Shown in pieces: positions 26,172-34,579 of a stretch of DNA of 64,000 nt. Source of the stretch: Parvularcula sp038749595. GTDB taxonomy: Bacteria > Pseudomonadota > Alphaproteobacteria > Caulobacterales > Parvularculaceae. Position numbers and translations under genes: made by a program. Location of the stretch: assembly GCA_038749595.1 (NCBI GenBank), contig JBCDHW010000002.1, forward strand, positions 1 to 64,000, written 5' to 3'. The notes beneath the pieces were generated by a model. It ran no database searches, was not told the origin of the DNA, and worked only from the letters and a program-made list of their open reading frames with translations. The first letter of the stretch is position 1. Every line of letters begins with the position of its first letter.

Positions 26172-26639
26172 TCAAAGCGTGGCGAACACATCGGCGACGA
26201 TGGTTTCGAGCCACTGTTTGTCGACCTCATCGAAGGTGCCCTCGTCGGGGCTGTCGATGTCGAGGACGGCGATGAGGTGGCCCGAGGCGTCTTGCACGGG
26301 GACGACGATCTCGCTGACGGAGCGGCTGTCGCAAGCGATGTGGCCTTCGAATGCGTGGACATCGCGGACGACTTGCGTCTCAAGCTCGGCGGCGGCCGTC
26401 CCGCACACGCCTTTGCCAAAGGGGATCCGGAGGCAGCCGAGCGTGCCTTGGTAGGGGCCAACGACCAATTCGTTCGGCTTGTCGGGATCGACGAGATAGA
26501 AGCCGGTCCAGATGTTGCCGGGGAAGGCCTGAGCCAGGAGGCACGCGACGGTCGCCATCCGCGCGGTCTCGTTCGGCTCACCTTCGAGGACGGCGGCGAT
26601 CTCTTTAGCGGTCTGGCGGTAGGTGTCGGCTTTGCTCAT
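26172..26639 (-). CDS. msrC: Free methionine-(R)-sulfoxide reductase (GAF domain)
   Basis: This 155-residue cytoplasmic GAF-fold enzyme reduces free methionine-R-sulfoxide. The three family cysteines are present: Cys69 (GCLRIPFG), Cys79 (GVCG) and Cys103 (ACDSRSVSE), where the last is the usual catalytic residue. WTGFYLV and the closing LDIDSP are also typical. Its ATG overlaps the stop of the FAH-family gene by 4 bases (ATGA), so translation is probably coupled. Confidence 0.94.
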   Translation of the reverse strand: MSKADTYRQTAKEIAAVLEGEPNETARMATVACLLAQAFPGNIWTGFYLVDPDKPNELVVGPYQGTLGCLRIPFGKGVCGTAAAELETQVVRDVHAFEGHIACDSRSVSEIVVPVQDASGHLIAVLDIDSPDEGTFDEVDKQWLETIVADVFATL

Positions 26640-27307
26640 GGCGCGAGGCTAAAGCGCAAAGGCGGCAAGTCTGCAATCTCGACTGCGACGTAATCCCCAC
26701 GCTGGAGGGGACCCACGCCGGACGGGGTGCCGGTGAAGATCAAATCGCCAGGCTTGAGGGCAAAGAAGCCTGAGAGCTTGGCGATGATTTCGGGCACCGA
26801 CCAGATCATCGCGTTGAGATTGGCGCTCTGCCGCTCGGTCCCGTTTACCGATAAAGTCAGCGAGCCTTCACGCAAAAGACCTGTATGTGGACGAATGAGG
26901 CCGAGCATGGCGCCGTTGTCGAGCGCCTTGGCGAGGTCCCACGGTGCGCCGGCGTCCTTTGCCGCTGCTTGCAGATCGCGGCGGGTGAGGTCGCAGCCGC
27001 AGGCATAACCGAAGATCGCGGCTCGTGCGTCTCGTTCGGAGAGGTCTGTCCCGCCAGCGCCCAGCGCGACGACCAGTTCGCCTTCGTAGTGGAGGTTTTC
27101 TGTCGCGGGGGGAAACGGGATGATTTGATCGGTACACGCTGCATCGGCGGGCTTGGTGAAGAACACCGGCGGAACCTTGCGCGGGTCATCGCCCATTTCG
27201 ACCACGTGGTCGGCGTAGTTTTTGCCGATGCAGAAGATCCGCCGCACCGGGAACTGGCGGCCATCCTCCATGGGCACCATCGCCTGGGTGACCTCGTGGG
27301 TGATCAT
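26636..27307 (-). CDS. Fumarylacetoacetate hydrolase (FAH) family protein
   Basis: This 223-residue protein covers the FAH catalytic domain. IFCIGKNYADHV opens it, with metal ligands in HYEGELVVALG and GYACGCDLTRRDLQ, and TGTPSGVGPLQRGDYV near the end. Small proteins of this type act as acylpyruvate hydrolases or oxaloacetate decarboxylases; the substrate is undetermined. The ATG at 27307 overlaps the DUF3667 stop (ATGA). A longer open frame up to 27790 is an accident of the upstream gene's other frame. Confidence 0.92.
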   Translation of the reverse strand: MITHEVTQAMVPMEDGRQFPVRRIFCIGKNYADHVVEMGDDPRKVPPVFFTKPADAACTDQIIPFPPATENLHYEGELVVALGAGGTDLSERDARAAIFGYACGCDLTRRDLQAAAKDAGAPWDLAKALDNGAMLGLIRPHTGLLREGSLTLSVNGTERQSANLNAMIWSVPEIIAKLSGFFALKPGDLIFTGTPSGVGPLQRGDYVAVEIADLPPLRFSLAP

Positions 27308-28479
27308 GAAATTTCTAAGAAGGCCGCCGCTGCGGCGATCACGAGACCGATGGTGAAGAAGAGGTTGTAAATCATCCCCACAAAGATCGTCATGGCGATC
27401 GTTTTCCGCTTGCTCCGGCCAAAAGCGCCCCGGGCACTGATGAAATAGTAGATCGGAACGCCGAGCAGGAACAGCAAACCTCCAAAGCCGCCAAGCCCTG
27501 ACGTCACGAGGGAGATGATCAGCAGGACAATGGCGAAGGCGTGGGTTTGGATCGACAACAGCAGGTGATCGTAAATCAGCGCGTCTCGGCCGCGGATGAA
27601 AACGGCCCCGAGGATCGCCATCAGCGGGACAAACAGCAGCAGAAGGACGGGAACGGCCTCGTTCAAGGCGTTGTTGAACGCTGCGGGATTTTGCATTGTG
27701 AAAAGGATGGCCTCGGTGAGGCGCTCGCCCGACAGGTTTCGGTTGAAGAGCGAGATTTCCCCGTCGAAGCCCACCTGACTGCGCACCCATTCCTTTTCTT
27801 CATCGGTGTACGTCAGATCGCGCGCCTCTAAGAAAAAGCCGCCGTAAGGGACAATCTTTGGGGCCCCCTCTTCGCGCGCAAACACCTGTTCAAGCGCAGC
27901 GAGGCTGTCTTCGCCCAGAGCGTCGCGCACGTCTTCTGGGAGGTCCTCGAGGGTATCGGCATCGTCGAGGGCTTCTTGGACTTCCTCGGGTAGTGACTCG
28001 AGGACGGACGCTAACACATCGTCGACGACATCCTCTTCACCGATCTCGACTTCGGCCGAGACGCCGAGGATACTCCCGCTATCCTCTTCGGTCTGGTCGT
28101 ATTCAGGGATCAGCTGGAGAACCAGAATGTTGCGGTCCATCACCCAGAGGGTTGCGAAAAAGACGAACAGCACGACGAAGAAAAAGCGGACGGGAGGCGT
28201 GAACGGCGACCGGACGCCGTGGGCATAGCGCTGGAGATGCTGGCCCGGCTTGGTCAATGACTCCCGGCAGGTCCGCACGAAGCGGCCATCGAGCGCTGCG
28301 GTATCACGGACTACCTCGACCGCGAGGCTGAAAATGCTGCGGCGGCAATCGTCATCCCGCTGGCCGCAGACGTGGCAATAGGGACCGACGAGCACAGCAT
28401 CGCAGGCAAGGCACGTCGCGTGCGACGGGCTGCCTTGCTCAGGCGCGTCTCCAACGCGACGGATTTCCTGCGCGGTCAT
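27304..28479 (-). CDS. DUF3667 membrane protein with zinc ribbon
   Basis: This 391-residue protein opens with a zinc ribbon, Cys23-x2-Cys26 and Cys35-x2-Cys38 (CHVCGQ), followed by the DUF3667 core with several membrane helices (FFFVVLFVFFATLW, LLLLFVPLMAILGAVF). Between helices 1 and 2 lies a long loop of about 150 residues with a very acidic stretch rich in Glu, Asp and Leu. The start at 28479 (MTAQEIRR) is chosen because upstream in-frame sequence is unlike the family. It is first in a chain coupled to the FAH and msrC genes. Confidence 0.85.
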   Translation of the reverse strand: MTAQEIRRVGDAPEQGSPSHATCLACDAVLVGPYCHVCGQRDDDCRRSIFSLAVEVVRDTAALDGRFVRTCRESLTKPGQHLQRYAHGVRSPFTPPVRFFFVVLFVFFATLWVMDRNILVLQLIPEYDQTEEDSGSILGVSAEVEIGEEDVVDDVLASVLESLPEEVQEALDDADTLEDLPEDVRDALGEDSLAALEQVFAREEGAPKIVPYGGFFLEARDLTYTDEEKEWVRSQVGFDGEISLFNRNLSGERLTEAILFTMQNPAAFNNALNEAVPVLLLLFVPLMAILGAVFIRGRDALIYDHLLLSIQTHAFAIVLLIISLVTSGLGGFGGLLFLLGVPIYYFISARGAFGRSKRKTIAMTIFVGMIYNLFFTIGLVIAAAAAFLEIS

Positions 28480-28572
28480 TTTTGCGGCAGCCCCTGTTTG
28501 CTGACTATCGATATAGTGCCCCAGGAATGCGCTTAGAACCAGGGGGGTCCAGAAACACCGCGGCCCGCGTGC

Positions 28573-28602
28573 AAAAAAGGCCGCGTCGATCACGCGGCCT
28601 TT
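28573..28602 (-). terminator. Rho-independent terminator of the VPLPA-CTERM gene at 28629
   Basis: AAAGGCCGCGT and ACGCGGCCTTT form an 11-bp stem around a GATCG-type loop, with TTTTTT on the minus strand. It lies 26 bases past the stop at 28629, and the run of A on the other side makes it potentially bidirectional. Confidence 0.92.
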
Positions 28603-28628
28603 CTTTGTGATGTTCTGTTTTGTTAAGC

Positions 28629-29294
28629 TTATTTCTTGAGGCGACGCCCGAAGAAGCCTGCCAGCGCACCGCCGAACAGCACGGCTGCGCCTGGGACCGG
28701 CACAGGTGCGGTGTTGTAGGCGACATTGTCGATACCGAAGACGTCGTTGGACCCTACGCTGTTCGAGAGAATGACATACGACGCAACGTCGCCCATCAGA
28801 TCGATGCCGAGGAACGTTCGCGAGCTGTTGTCGCTCGTTTGCTCAGAGATGGTGCCGATGACGTTATCACCTGCGTCGTAAAAGACGATGTCCGTGGCGC
28901 GCGGCTGGTTCGAGAAACCAGCAAAATCCGCGCCCCAAGCTGTGACCCCAACGTTGAAATCGATCCGCAGCTCTTCAGGTGAGGAGAGGTCGCCAAGAAG
29001 ATACGTCGTATTATCGAGGGTGTAGGTGTCGCTGAATTGGGCAACGCCTGCATCGATGAGGTTCGATCCATTGCCGTTCGCGCCTGGCTCGCCGGTGATC
29101 GTGAAATCGCCGACAACGACCGATTGGGTGCGGAACTGCGTATCCACCGTAATGGAGTTAAAGTCTTCAGCGGCGTTCGGGTTGATCGCGGTGATGAACG
29201 TGGCGCGGTCGGTGAAGACCGTGTTCGCCGATGCGGTTGAGAAAGCCGTCAGTGCACCGAGTGCTAAGACAGAGATTGCGGTAAGTTTTTTCAC
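28629..29294 (-). CDS. Secreted VPLPA-type CTERM protein
   Basis: This 221-residue exported protein starts with GTG at 29294, preceded by GGGGGA, and has a signal peptide ending STASA. The mature part is a beta-sandwich-like domain with FTDRATFITAINPNAAEDFN near its start and FGIDNVAY near its end; both are common in PEP-CTERM proteins with a choice-of-anchor fold. The tail is APVPVPGAAVLFGGALAG then GRRLKK. A terminator follows. Confidence 0.86.
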   Translation of the reverse strand: MKKLTAISVLALGALTAFSTASANTVFTDRATFITAINPNAAEDFNSITVDTQFRTQSVVVGDFTITGEPGANGNGSNLIDAGVAQFSDTYTLDNTTYLLGDLSSPEELRIDFNVGVTAWGADFAGFSNQPRATDIVFYDAGDNVIGTISEQTSDNSSRTFLGIDLMGDVASYVILSNSVGSNDVFGIDNVAYNTAPVPVPGAAVLFGGALAGFFGRRLKK

Positions 29295-29328
29295 GTGTTG
29301 TCCCCCTAAAATGTGGGCTTACTAGACC

Positions 29329-29371
29329 GCGTAAAATTACGCCGTGCAATGAAAGGTTTGATTAAGCTTAA
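29329..29371. promoter_or_regulatory. Palindromes upstream of the VPLPA-CTERM gene at 29294
   Basis: GCGTAA-AA-TTACGC at 29329-29342 is an inverted repeat with perfect 6-base arms, 35 bases upstream of the GTG start. TTAAGCTTAA at 29362-29371 is a perfect 10-base palindrome further upstream. Either may be an operator. Confidence 0.35.
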
Positions 29372-29385
29372 CGTTTGCGCGAGCG

Positions 29386-30195
29386 CTAGGGCTTCGGCTT
29401 ACGTCCGATGTAGAGGGTCTGGCTGCATGCAGGGATGGGCCCGCGGACTTGCTCGAAGGGCGCGAGCAGCACGTTTTCGACGTAGGGCTCGGGGTGGTAG
29501 GCGAGGAACGTACGGCTTCCCTCGCGGACGCCGCCTCGGACCACAAGACGGCCATCCGTGAACGTTGCTTTTTCACTGTCCGAGAGACCAAGTGCCTGGT
29601 CTGTTCCGTGCACGGTGAAGATGAAAATGCCGCCCGGTTTCAAGATACGCGCGACCTCATCACGCCAAGCCTCGTGTGCTGAGGCCGAGAGATGGGTGAA
29701 GATGGAAACGGCAAAGACAACATCCCACGTGTTGTCTGGGAAAGGAAGCGGCGGGTTGGACCGATTGACCGTGTACCGTCCTTTGAGATTATCCGCACAC
29801 CAAGCAATCGACTGGTGGTCGATGTCGACGCCGGTATAGGCATACCGCTCGGCCAAATGCGTACCAATGCGCCCGAGGCCGCAGCCCCATTCCAAGACGT
29901 GCGGGTCGGGACATGGTTTGAAACGCTCAATCTCCGCCGCGATATGGGCGGCGTTGCGCTCTCCCCACCAATGGAAGGAGCGCAAAGACGCGGAGCCGTA
30001 GGTGCGCTGGATCAGCTCAGGCGGCGGGAATGCGACCGAAGGATGCTCCGCGCGATAAGCGGCATTGTCAGCGGCGGCGCGGCGGACTCTCCCGACGCCA
30101 TAGACGGCTTCCGCCAAGGGCAGGAGCCGCGTCGCACGCAAAGCGGCAACGATTTCCCGCTTGAGCGGAAAGGCACGTCCTGGTCCTACGTTCAC
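29386..30195 (-). CDS. Class I SAM-dependent methyltransferase
   Basis: This protein of about 269 residues has a Methyltransf_11-like core: VLEWGCGLGRIGTHLAE (motif I), YTGVDIDHQSIAWC (acidic motif II), WDVVFAVSIFTHLS and ILKPGGIFIFTVHG (motifs IV-V). An N-terminal helical extension precedes it. The start is uncertain: GTG 30195 keeps the gene just clear of the aminotransferase stop, while ATG 30255 would overlap that gene by 53 bases. It is probably co-transcribed with the aminotransferase gene. The acceptor is unknown. Confidence 0.83.
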   Translation of the reverse strand: MNVGPGRAFPLKREIVAALRATRLLPLAEAVYGVGRVRRAAADNAAYRAEHPSVAFPPPELIQRTYGSASLRSFHWWGERNAAHIAAEIERFKPCPDPHVLEWGCGLGRIGTHLAERYAYTGVDIDHQSIAWCADNLKGRYTVNRSNPPLPFPDNTWDVVFAVSIFTHLSASAHEAWRDEVARILKPGGIFIFTVHGTDQALGLSDSEKATFTDGRLVVRGGVREGSRTFLAYHPEPYVENVLLAPFEQVRGPIPACSQTLYIGRKPKP

Positions 30196-30202
30196 GGACG
30201 AT

Positions 30203-31534
30203 TTATGCTCCGAGTACGTCTTTCGTCGCCTGGGCAAAGATATCGAGGCCCTCATCGATCAACGCATCGGACGCCACGAGCGGCACGTGGGTGCGGATCA
30301 CATGCGCCTTGCGCCCAGCGGTCAGCGTGATCAGGCCGAGCTCGCGCGCCCTGCCCTGGATCTTTGCAGCGGCCTCGGCATTTGGTTTGTGCGGATCACC
30401 GTCGTGGACCATTTCTACAGCAGCCATGGCGCCAACGCGGCGGACATCGCCGAAGGTGCCTTTGGCCACGCCTTGGGCCAATTCCTGCCAGCGTTTCTCG
30501 ACCTTGGCACCGATTTCTTCGGCGCGTTCGATCAGGCCCTCCTCCTCAATGACGTCGAGGACAGCGAGCGCGGCCGCGCAGGCCACCGGGTTACCGCCAT
30601 AGGTGGAGCCCATACCGCCCGGCGTGATGCTGTCGAACAGCTCAGCTTTGCCGATAACGGCGGAAAGCGGCAAACCGCCTGCGATGGACTTGGCGCAGAC
30701 CAAGAAGTCAGGCTCTACCCCCGCCTGCTCGATCGCGAACATGCTGCCCGTTCGCGCGAAGCCGGTTTGGACCTCGTCCGCGATGAACATTATTCCGTGG
30801 TCGGTGCAAATCTGGCGCAGGGCTTGGAGGTATTCCTTCGGAGCCGGGATGAACCCGCCCTCGCCTTGCACCGGTTCGATCAGGATTGCGGCCACGTCGG
30901 AGGGCGCAATCGACGTGTCGAAGATCCAGTGGAGCGCTGTGATCGCGTCATCAACAGAGACGCCTTTGTAAGCGTTGGGATAAGGCGCGTGGTAGACATC
31001 GCCGGGAAGCGGGCCAAACCCTTCCTTATACGGACGGGCTTTCCCGGTCAGGGCGGTGGCCAGGAGCGTGCGGCCGTGGAAGCTGCCCTCGAAGCTGATC
31101 AAACCAGGGCGCCCCGTGATCCGGCGGGCGAATTTGCAAACGTGCTCAGTCGCCTCAGAACCGGTGTTCATGAACATGGTTTTGTAGGCGCTTTTTCCGC
31201 CGCCGGCTTTGCTGACCAAGCCATTGAGGCGCTCAGCCAGTTCAATGTAGGGCTCGTATTGGGCAACGCCGAAGCAGGTGTGGATGACCTTATCGAGCTG
31301 CGCCTTTGCAGCAGCGACGACCTTCGGATGGTTATGCCCCAGGTTGAGAACGCCGATCCCAGCGATGAAATCAATATAGCGCTTGCCCTCGATGTCCCAC
31401 ATCTCGGCGCCAAGGGCGCGGTCGGCATAGATGCCGGACTTAGACGGAAGACCCATCGGGCACGCCTCGTTGCGGCGGGCCACCATGAGCTCATTGGTGG
31501 GGAATTCGTTCGTCTTCGCGTATCCGTCCGCCAT
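30203..31534 (-). CDS. gabT: Class III aminotransferase, 4-aminobutyrate aminotransferase-like
   Basis: This 443-residue PLP enzyme probably moves the amino group of 4-aminobutyrate or another omega-amino acid to 2-oxoglutarate. The cofactor site is complete: GSEATEHVCKFAR at the phosphate-binding loop, Asp253 in FIADEVQTGFARTG and the Schiff-base Lys282 in CAKSIAGGLPLSAVIG. GGMGSTYGGNPVACAAALAVL is typical of GabT. No succinate-semialdehyde dehydrogenase is nearby, so the physiological substrate is not certain; other omega-transaminases have the same motifs. Confidence 0.9.
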   Translation of the reverse strand: MADGYAKTNEFPTNELMVARRNEACPMGLPSKSGIYADRALGAEMWDIEGKRYIDFIAGIGVLNLGHNHPKVVAAAKAQLDKVIHTCFGVAQYEPYIELAERLNGLVSKAGGGKSAYKTMFMNTGSEATEHVCKFARRITGRPGLISFEGSFHGRTLLATALTGKARPYKEGFGPLPGDVYHAPYPNAYKGVSVDDAITALHWIFDTSIAPSDVAAILIEPVQGEGGFIPAPKEYLQALRQICTDHGIMFIADEVQTGFARTGSMFAIEQAGVEPDFLVCAKSIAGGLPLSAVIGKAELFDSITPGGMGSTYGGNPVACAAALAVLDVIEEEGLIERAEEIGAKVEKRWQELAQGVAKGTFGDVRRVGAMAAVEMVHDGDPHKPNAEAAAKIQGRARELGLITLTAGRKAHVIRTHVPLVASDALIDEGLDIFAQATKDVLGA

Positions 31535-31704
31535 CGGGTCCTCCTCAACACACTGCCCAGCTGCCTTCTGGGTCTGCTCCGGTTAGCCCTTGGGTTCAAC
31601 CCACAAGCGCTTTGCCGGGGTCCAGCTGTCAGGTTTTAGCGGATGGGTTATATCGGTCGAATAAACGTCGCGCAGGGGTCGGCGATCGCCTAAAGACCAA
31701 CGCC

Positions 31705-32148
31705 ATGACGATGCCTCCGCCCCTTGGCCCCCTCACCGGCTGCCAGTCCTACGCCACGGCCTGCCGGAGCGTGCGCACGGCCCTGCCCAAAGAAATCGAC
31801 GTGCTAGGTCACGTCAACAACGCTGTTTATGTGCGCTGGATCCAGGACGCGGCCGTCGGGCACTGGAGCGCGGTGGCCGGAGACGGCGTTCCCGAAACGT
31901 TGATCTGGGTCTGCAGCCGTCACGAGATCGACTATAAAGATCAAGTCCGCGAGGGCGACACCGTAGAGATCCGTACATGGCTGGGCCCGCGCAAGGGGGC
32001 CCGATTTGCTCGGCATACCGATATTCGGTGTACGGGCGCTGCAAAGCCTGCGGTTGAAGCCCTGACCTGGTGGGTGCTCTTGGATCGGGAGAGCGGCCGG
32101 CCGAAGCGGGTTGACAGCGCGATCCTGAAGCTTTTTGGGCTGGCCTAG
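31705..32148 (+). CDS. Acyl-CoA thioesterase, 4HBT hotdog family
   Basis: This 147-residue hotdog-fold protein carries the 4HBT motif EIDVLGHVNNAVYVRW, in which the Asp and the HVNN segment are at the active site. DYKDQVREGDTVEIRTWL is the long-helix-to-sheet part. It probably hydrolyses a short or medium acyl-CoA. The start at 31705 is chosen because the in-frame sequence from 31612 is not protein-like; ATG 31711 is also possible. It is divergent from gabT. Confidence 0.85.
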   Translation: MTMPPPLGPLTGCQSYATACRSVRTALPKEIDVLGHVNNAVYVRWIQDAAVGHWSAVAGDGVPETLIWVCSRHEIDYKDQVREGDTVEIRTWLGPRKGARFARHTDIRCTGAAKPAVEALTWWVLLDRESGRPKRVDSAILKLFGLA

Positions 32149-32217
32149 TGTGGGCTTGAATTTGCCCAGCGAACGCCGGTGGGCTAGTCTTACCGTCTAC
32201 GGACGGGAGGCGTTGCT

Positions 32218-33069
32218 ATGCCGAGTTCTGAAAACGATTTAACGTTGGCTTTTCAGCATCTTGAAGAGCTTTGGAGGCGCGTTCGGGACACGCCGATCGA
32301 TGATGCGGAGGCGTCGTTTTCGCTCACAATGCGCCTGTGCCGGGAGAACAATTGGAGCGCCGCTTTTGCCATTCGTGTGGTGGCAGAGTACCGCAAGTTT
32401 TGCTTTCTCGCGGTCACCCAAGGGCGGGAAGTCACCCCCTCGGATGAAGTTGACCAGGCTTGGCATCTGCACCTTCTCTACACGCGTCACTATTGGGGGC
32501 CCTGGACCGAGGCATTGGGCACAAAGCTTCACCACGGCCCGACCAAAGGGGGGCCTGCGGAAGGTTCGCGGTACCGGAACAATTACGCGGAAACGCTTGC
32601 TCTTTATGAAGACGTTTTCGGGTACGCTCCGCCTTCTGATCTTTGGCCGCCGAGCGAAGAGCGCTTTGGCCGCGCACCGCACTTCAGGCGGATCGATACC
32701 AGCAGGGTGGTGATCGTTGATCGCGGCTTTGCGATAATGAGCGGCATCGCAGCGTCGATCTTTGGCGCGGCGGGGGTTCTCGGGTTCTCCAGTCCAGGCC
32801 TCGCCGGCGAGCCCTTGGCCATGGCGGGGCTGGACCCAGCGATTGTTAGGGACAATTGGAAGCTGTTCACGTTCGTTGGACTGATCGCCCTAACGTGCAT
32901 GTTTATGGCCGTGACAAGCTTCAGCCGAGGGCACACGAGCGGGCGCAGGGGTGGCCATGGCAGCGGCGGGTTTGTCGGCACCAACGGCGACAGCTCCGAC
33001 GGCGGAAGCGGCGATGGCGGCGCATCGGGCTGCGGCGGCGGGGGCTGTGGAGGCTGCGGCGGCGGATAA
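32218..33069 (+). CDS. Glycine-rich domain membrane protein
   Basis: This 283-residue protein has GGGAGG 8 bases ahead of the ATG. The N-terminal region contains VDQAWHLHLLYTRHYW, the core of the glycine-rich-domain (DUF1399/GRDP-like) family, with its conserved W-H and H residues. Two hydrophobic helices follow (about 180-195 and 225-243). The C-terminus is a low-complexity Ser/Gly/Asp stretch ending in GCGGGGCGGCGGG, as in TIGR04222-type membrane proteins. Function is unknown. MoxR lies 73 bases downstream. Confidence 0.8.
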   Translation: MPSSENDLTLAFQHLEELWRRVRDTPIDDAEASFSLTMRLCRENNWSAAFAIRVVAEYRKFCFLAVTQGREVTPSDEVDQAWHLHLLYTRHYWGPWTEALGTKLHHGPTKGGPAEGSRYRNNYAETLALYEDVFGYAPPSDLWPPSEERFGRAPHFRRIDTSRVVIVDRGFAIMSGIAASIFGAAGVLGFSSPGLAGEPLAMAGLDPAIVRDNWKLFTFVGLIALTCMFMAVTSFSRGHTSGRRGGHGSGGFVGTNGDSSDGGSGDGGASGCGGGGCGGCGGG

Positions 33070-33142
33070 CGGCGAGCGGGACCGCCCGTGGGCGACCGTT
33101 TCACCCGTTGCAGCCGCGCGCGGAGCCTCGTAACCGAAAGAC

Positions 33143-33991
33143 ATGGGCTTTGAAACAACCTCCACCTATGTCGCCACCGCGGACCTCAAGGTCGCGGTCA
33201 ACGCCGCCGTGACGCTTGAGCGTCCGCTCCTGATCAAGGGTGAGCCAGGAACCGGGAAGACCGTCCTCGCCAAAGAGGTCGCCGACAGTCTCGGCGCGCC
33301 GCTGATTGAATGGCACGTCAAATCGACCACCAAGGCTGCCCAAGGCCTTTACGAGTATGACGCCGTCGCCCGCCTGCGCGACAGCCAGCTCGGCGAACAG
33401 CGCGCGACGGATGTTGCGAACTACATCAAGCGCGGGAAGCTGTGGGAGGCCTTCACGTCAGACGTGCGGCCGGTGCTGCTCATCGATGAGATCGACAAGG
33501 CGGACATCGAGTTCCCCAACGACCTTCTGCAAGAGCTCGATCGGATGGAGTTCTTTGTCTACGAGACGGGGGAGACGGTGAAAGCCGAGCAGCGGCCCGT
33601 CATCATCATCACCTCGAACAACGAGAAAGAGCTTCCGGACGCGTTCCTGCGCCGGTGTTTCTTCCACTATATCCAGTTCCCTGATGCGGACACGATGAAA
33701 GCCATCGTCGATGTGCACCACCCGGGGATCAAGGAAGGCCTGGTGCGCGAGGCGCTCACCCGGTTCTATGCCCTGCGCGAGACGCCGGGCCTCAAGAAGA
33801 AGCCGTCAACGTCGGAACTCCTTGATTGGCTGAAGCTTTTGATGGTTGAGGATGTGGATCTCGCGACCCTGCGCGAGAAGGATCCCCGCAAGGCGATCCC
33901 GCCGCTCCACGGTGCGCTTCTCAAGAACGAACAAGACGTTCATTTGTTTGAACGGTTGGCATTCTTGGCACGCCGCGAGGGAGATGCTTAA
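33143..33991 (+). CDS. MoxR-family AAA+ ATPase
   Basis: This 282-residue ATPase has Walker A GEPGTGKT (residues 33-40), Walker B VLLIDEID (111-118), sensor 1 IIITSNNEKELPDAFLRRC with the arginine finger and a C-terminal lid. MoxR proteins are chaperone-like ATPases that mature partner enzymes, usually together with a VWA-domain protein (CoxE type) encoded next door. Here the following gene is a DUF2937 protein and no VWA gene is within the window. Confidence 0.93.
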   Translation: MGFETTSTYVATADLKVAVNAAVTLERPLLIKGEPGTGKTVLAKEVADSLGAPLIEWHVKSTTKAAQGLYEYDAVARLRDSQLGEQRATDVANYIKRGKLWEAFTSDVRPVLLIDEIDKADIEFPNDLLQELDRMEFFVYETGETVKAEQRPVIIITSNNEKELPDAFLRRCFFHYIQFPDADTMKAIVDVHHPGIKEGLVREALTRFYALRETPGLKKKPSTSELLDWLKLLMVEDVDLATLREKDPRKAIPPLHGALLKNEQDVHLFERLAFLARREGDA

Positions 33992-34024
33992 CTCTCCTTA
34001 ACGGTTGAGGTGGGTGCGCACGGT

Positions 34025-34519
34025 ATGGCTCGATTTTTAGCTTTTGTCCTGGGGATCCTGGGCGCGGTGGGGGCTAGCCAAGCTCCTGAATTTACGCAGC
34101 AATATCTGCAAAACCTAACGGGACGTGTTGAGGCGCTAACCGAAGTGGTGGAACGCTTTGACGAAGATGCGGCGCGTTCGCGTATGAGCCGGTCCCAGGC
34201 GTTGGACGTCTGTTTGAACGATGCCCAGCCTGACGGCGCGATGTCCTGCCTTGGTCGCGCGGAAGACGTTGCCACCTATGAGCGGCTGAGCGACCAGCTT
34301 GCGCTCCTCGAGGCGACCGATGATTGGCAGCGCCCGATCTTTCTCGCCAGGAACTTTGACGAAGACGTGTTCGCGAGCACCAAGGACAAGTATGAGCCTG
34401 CGGTGCCGACGACGCTTGTTGGCGGCGGTTATGCGGCGGCAGGCTTCGCGGTTTTCTGGGGCGTCGCTGCCGTGATCTTCGGGATGATCGGGAGCCTTTT
34501 TGGCCGCGATCGCTACTGA
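34025..34519 (+). CDS. DUF2937 family membrane protein
   Basis: This 164-residue protein matches DUF2937 in its start (MARFLAFVLGILGAVGASQAPEF split over the signal-like helix, then TQQYLQNLTGRVEAL) and the following VVERFDEDA segment. A second hydrophobic helix lies at about 140-158. The ATG at 34025 is preferred over the in-frame GTG at 34010; GAGGTG lies about 12 bases ahead. It is probably anchored in the inner membrane with the middle part in the periplasm. Function is unknown. Confidence 0.82.
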   Translation: MARFLAFVLGILGAVGASQAPEFTQQYLQNLTGRVEALTEVVERFDEDAARSRMSRSQALDVCLNDAQPDGAMSCLGRAEDVATYERLSDQLALLEATDDWQRPIFLARNFDEDVFASTKDKYEPAVPTTLVGGGYAAAGFAVFWGVAAVIFGMIGSLFGRDRY

Positions 34520-34579
34520 TCGCTAAGCTCTGTTGCACAGCGCGCAGGCCCGTCCCCGCTGCCGCCGGCGTCACTTCCG

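Noticed and set aside
27308..27790. Extension of the FAH-family gene upstream to 27790
   Set aside because: The extra part is another frame of the DUF3667 gene; the true start is the ATGA overlap at 27307.
30161..31639. Plus-strand open frame of 492 codons opposite the aminotransferase gene
   Set aside because: It is antisense to gabT, which has a full PLP site, and the composition is that of a shadow frame.
32950..33069. Glycine-rich repeats as a DNA repeat or slipped sequence
   Set aside because: They are the coding sequence of the Gly/Cys-rich tail of the glycine-rich domain protein and show no exact repeat unit.
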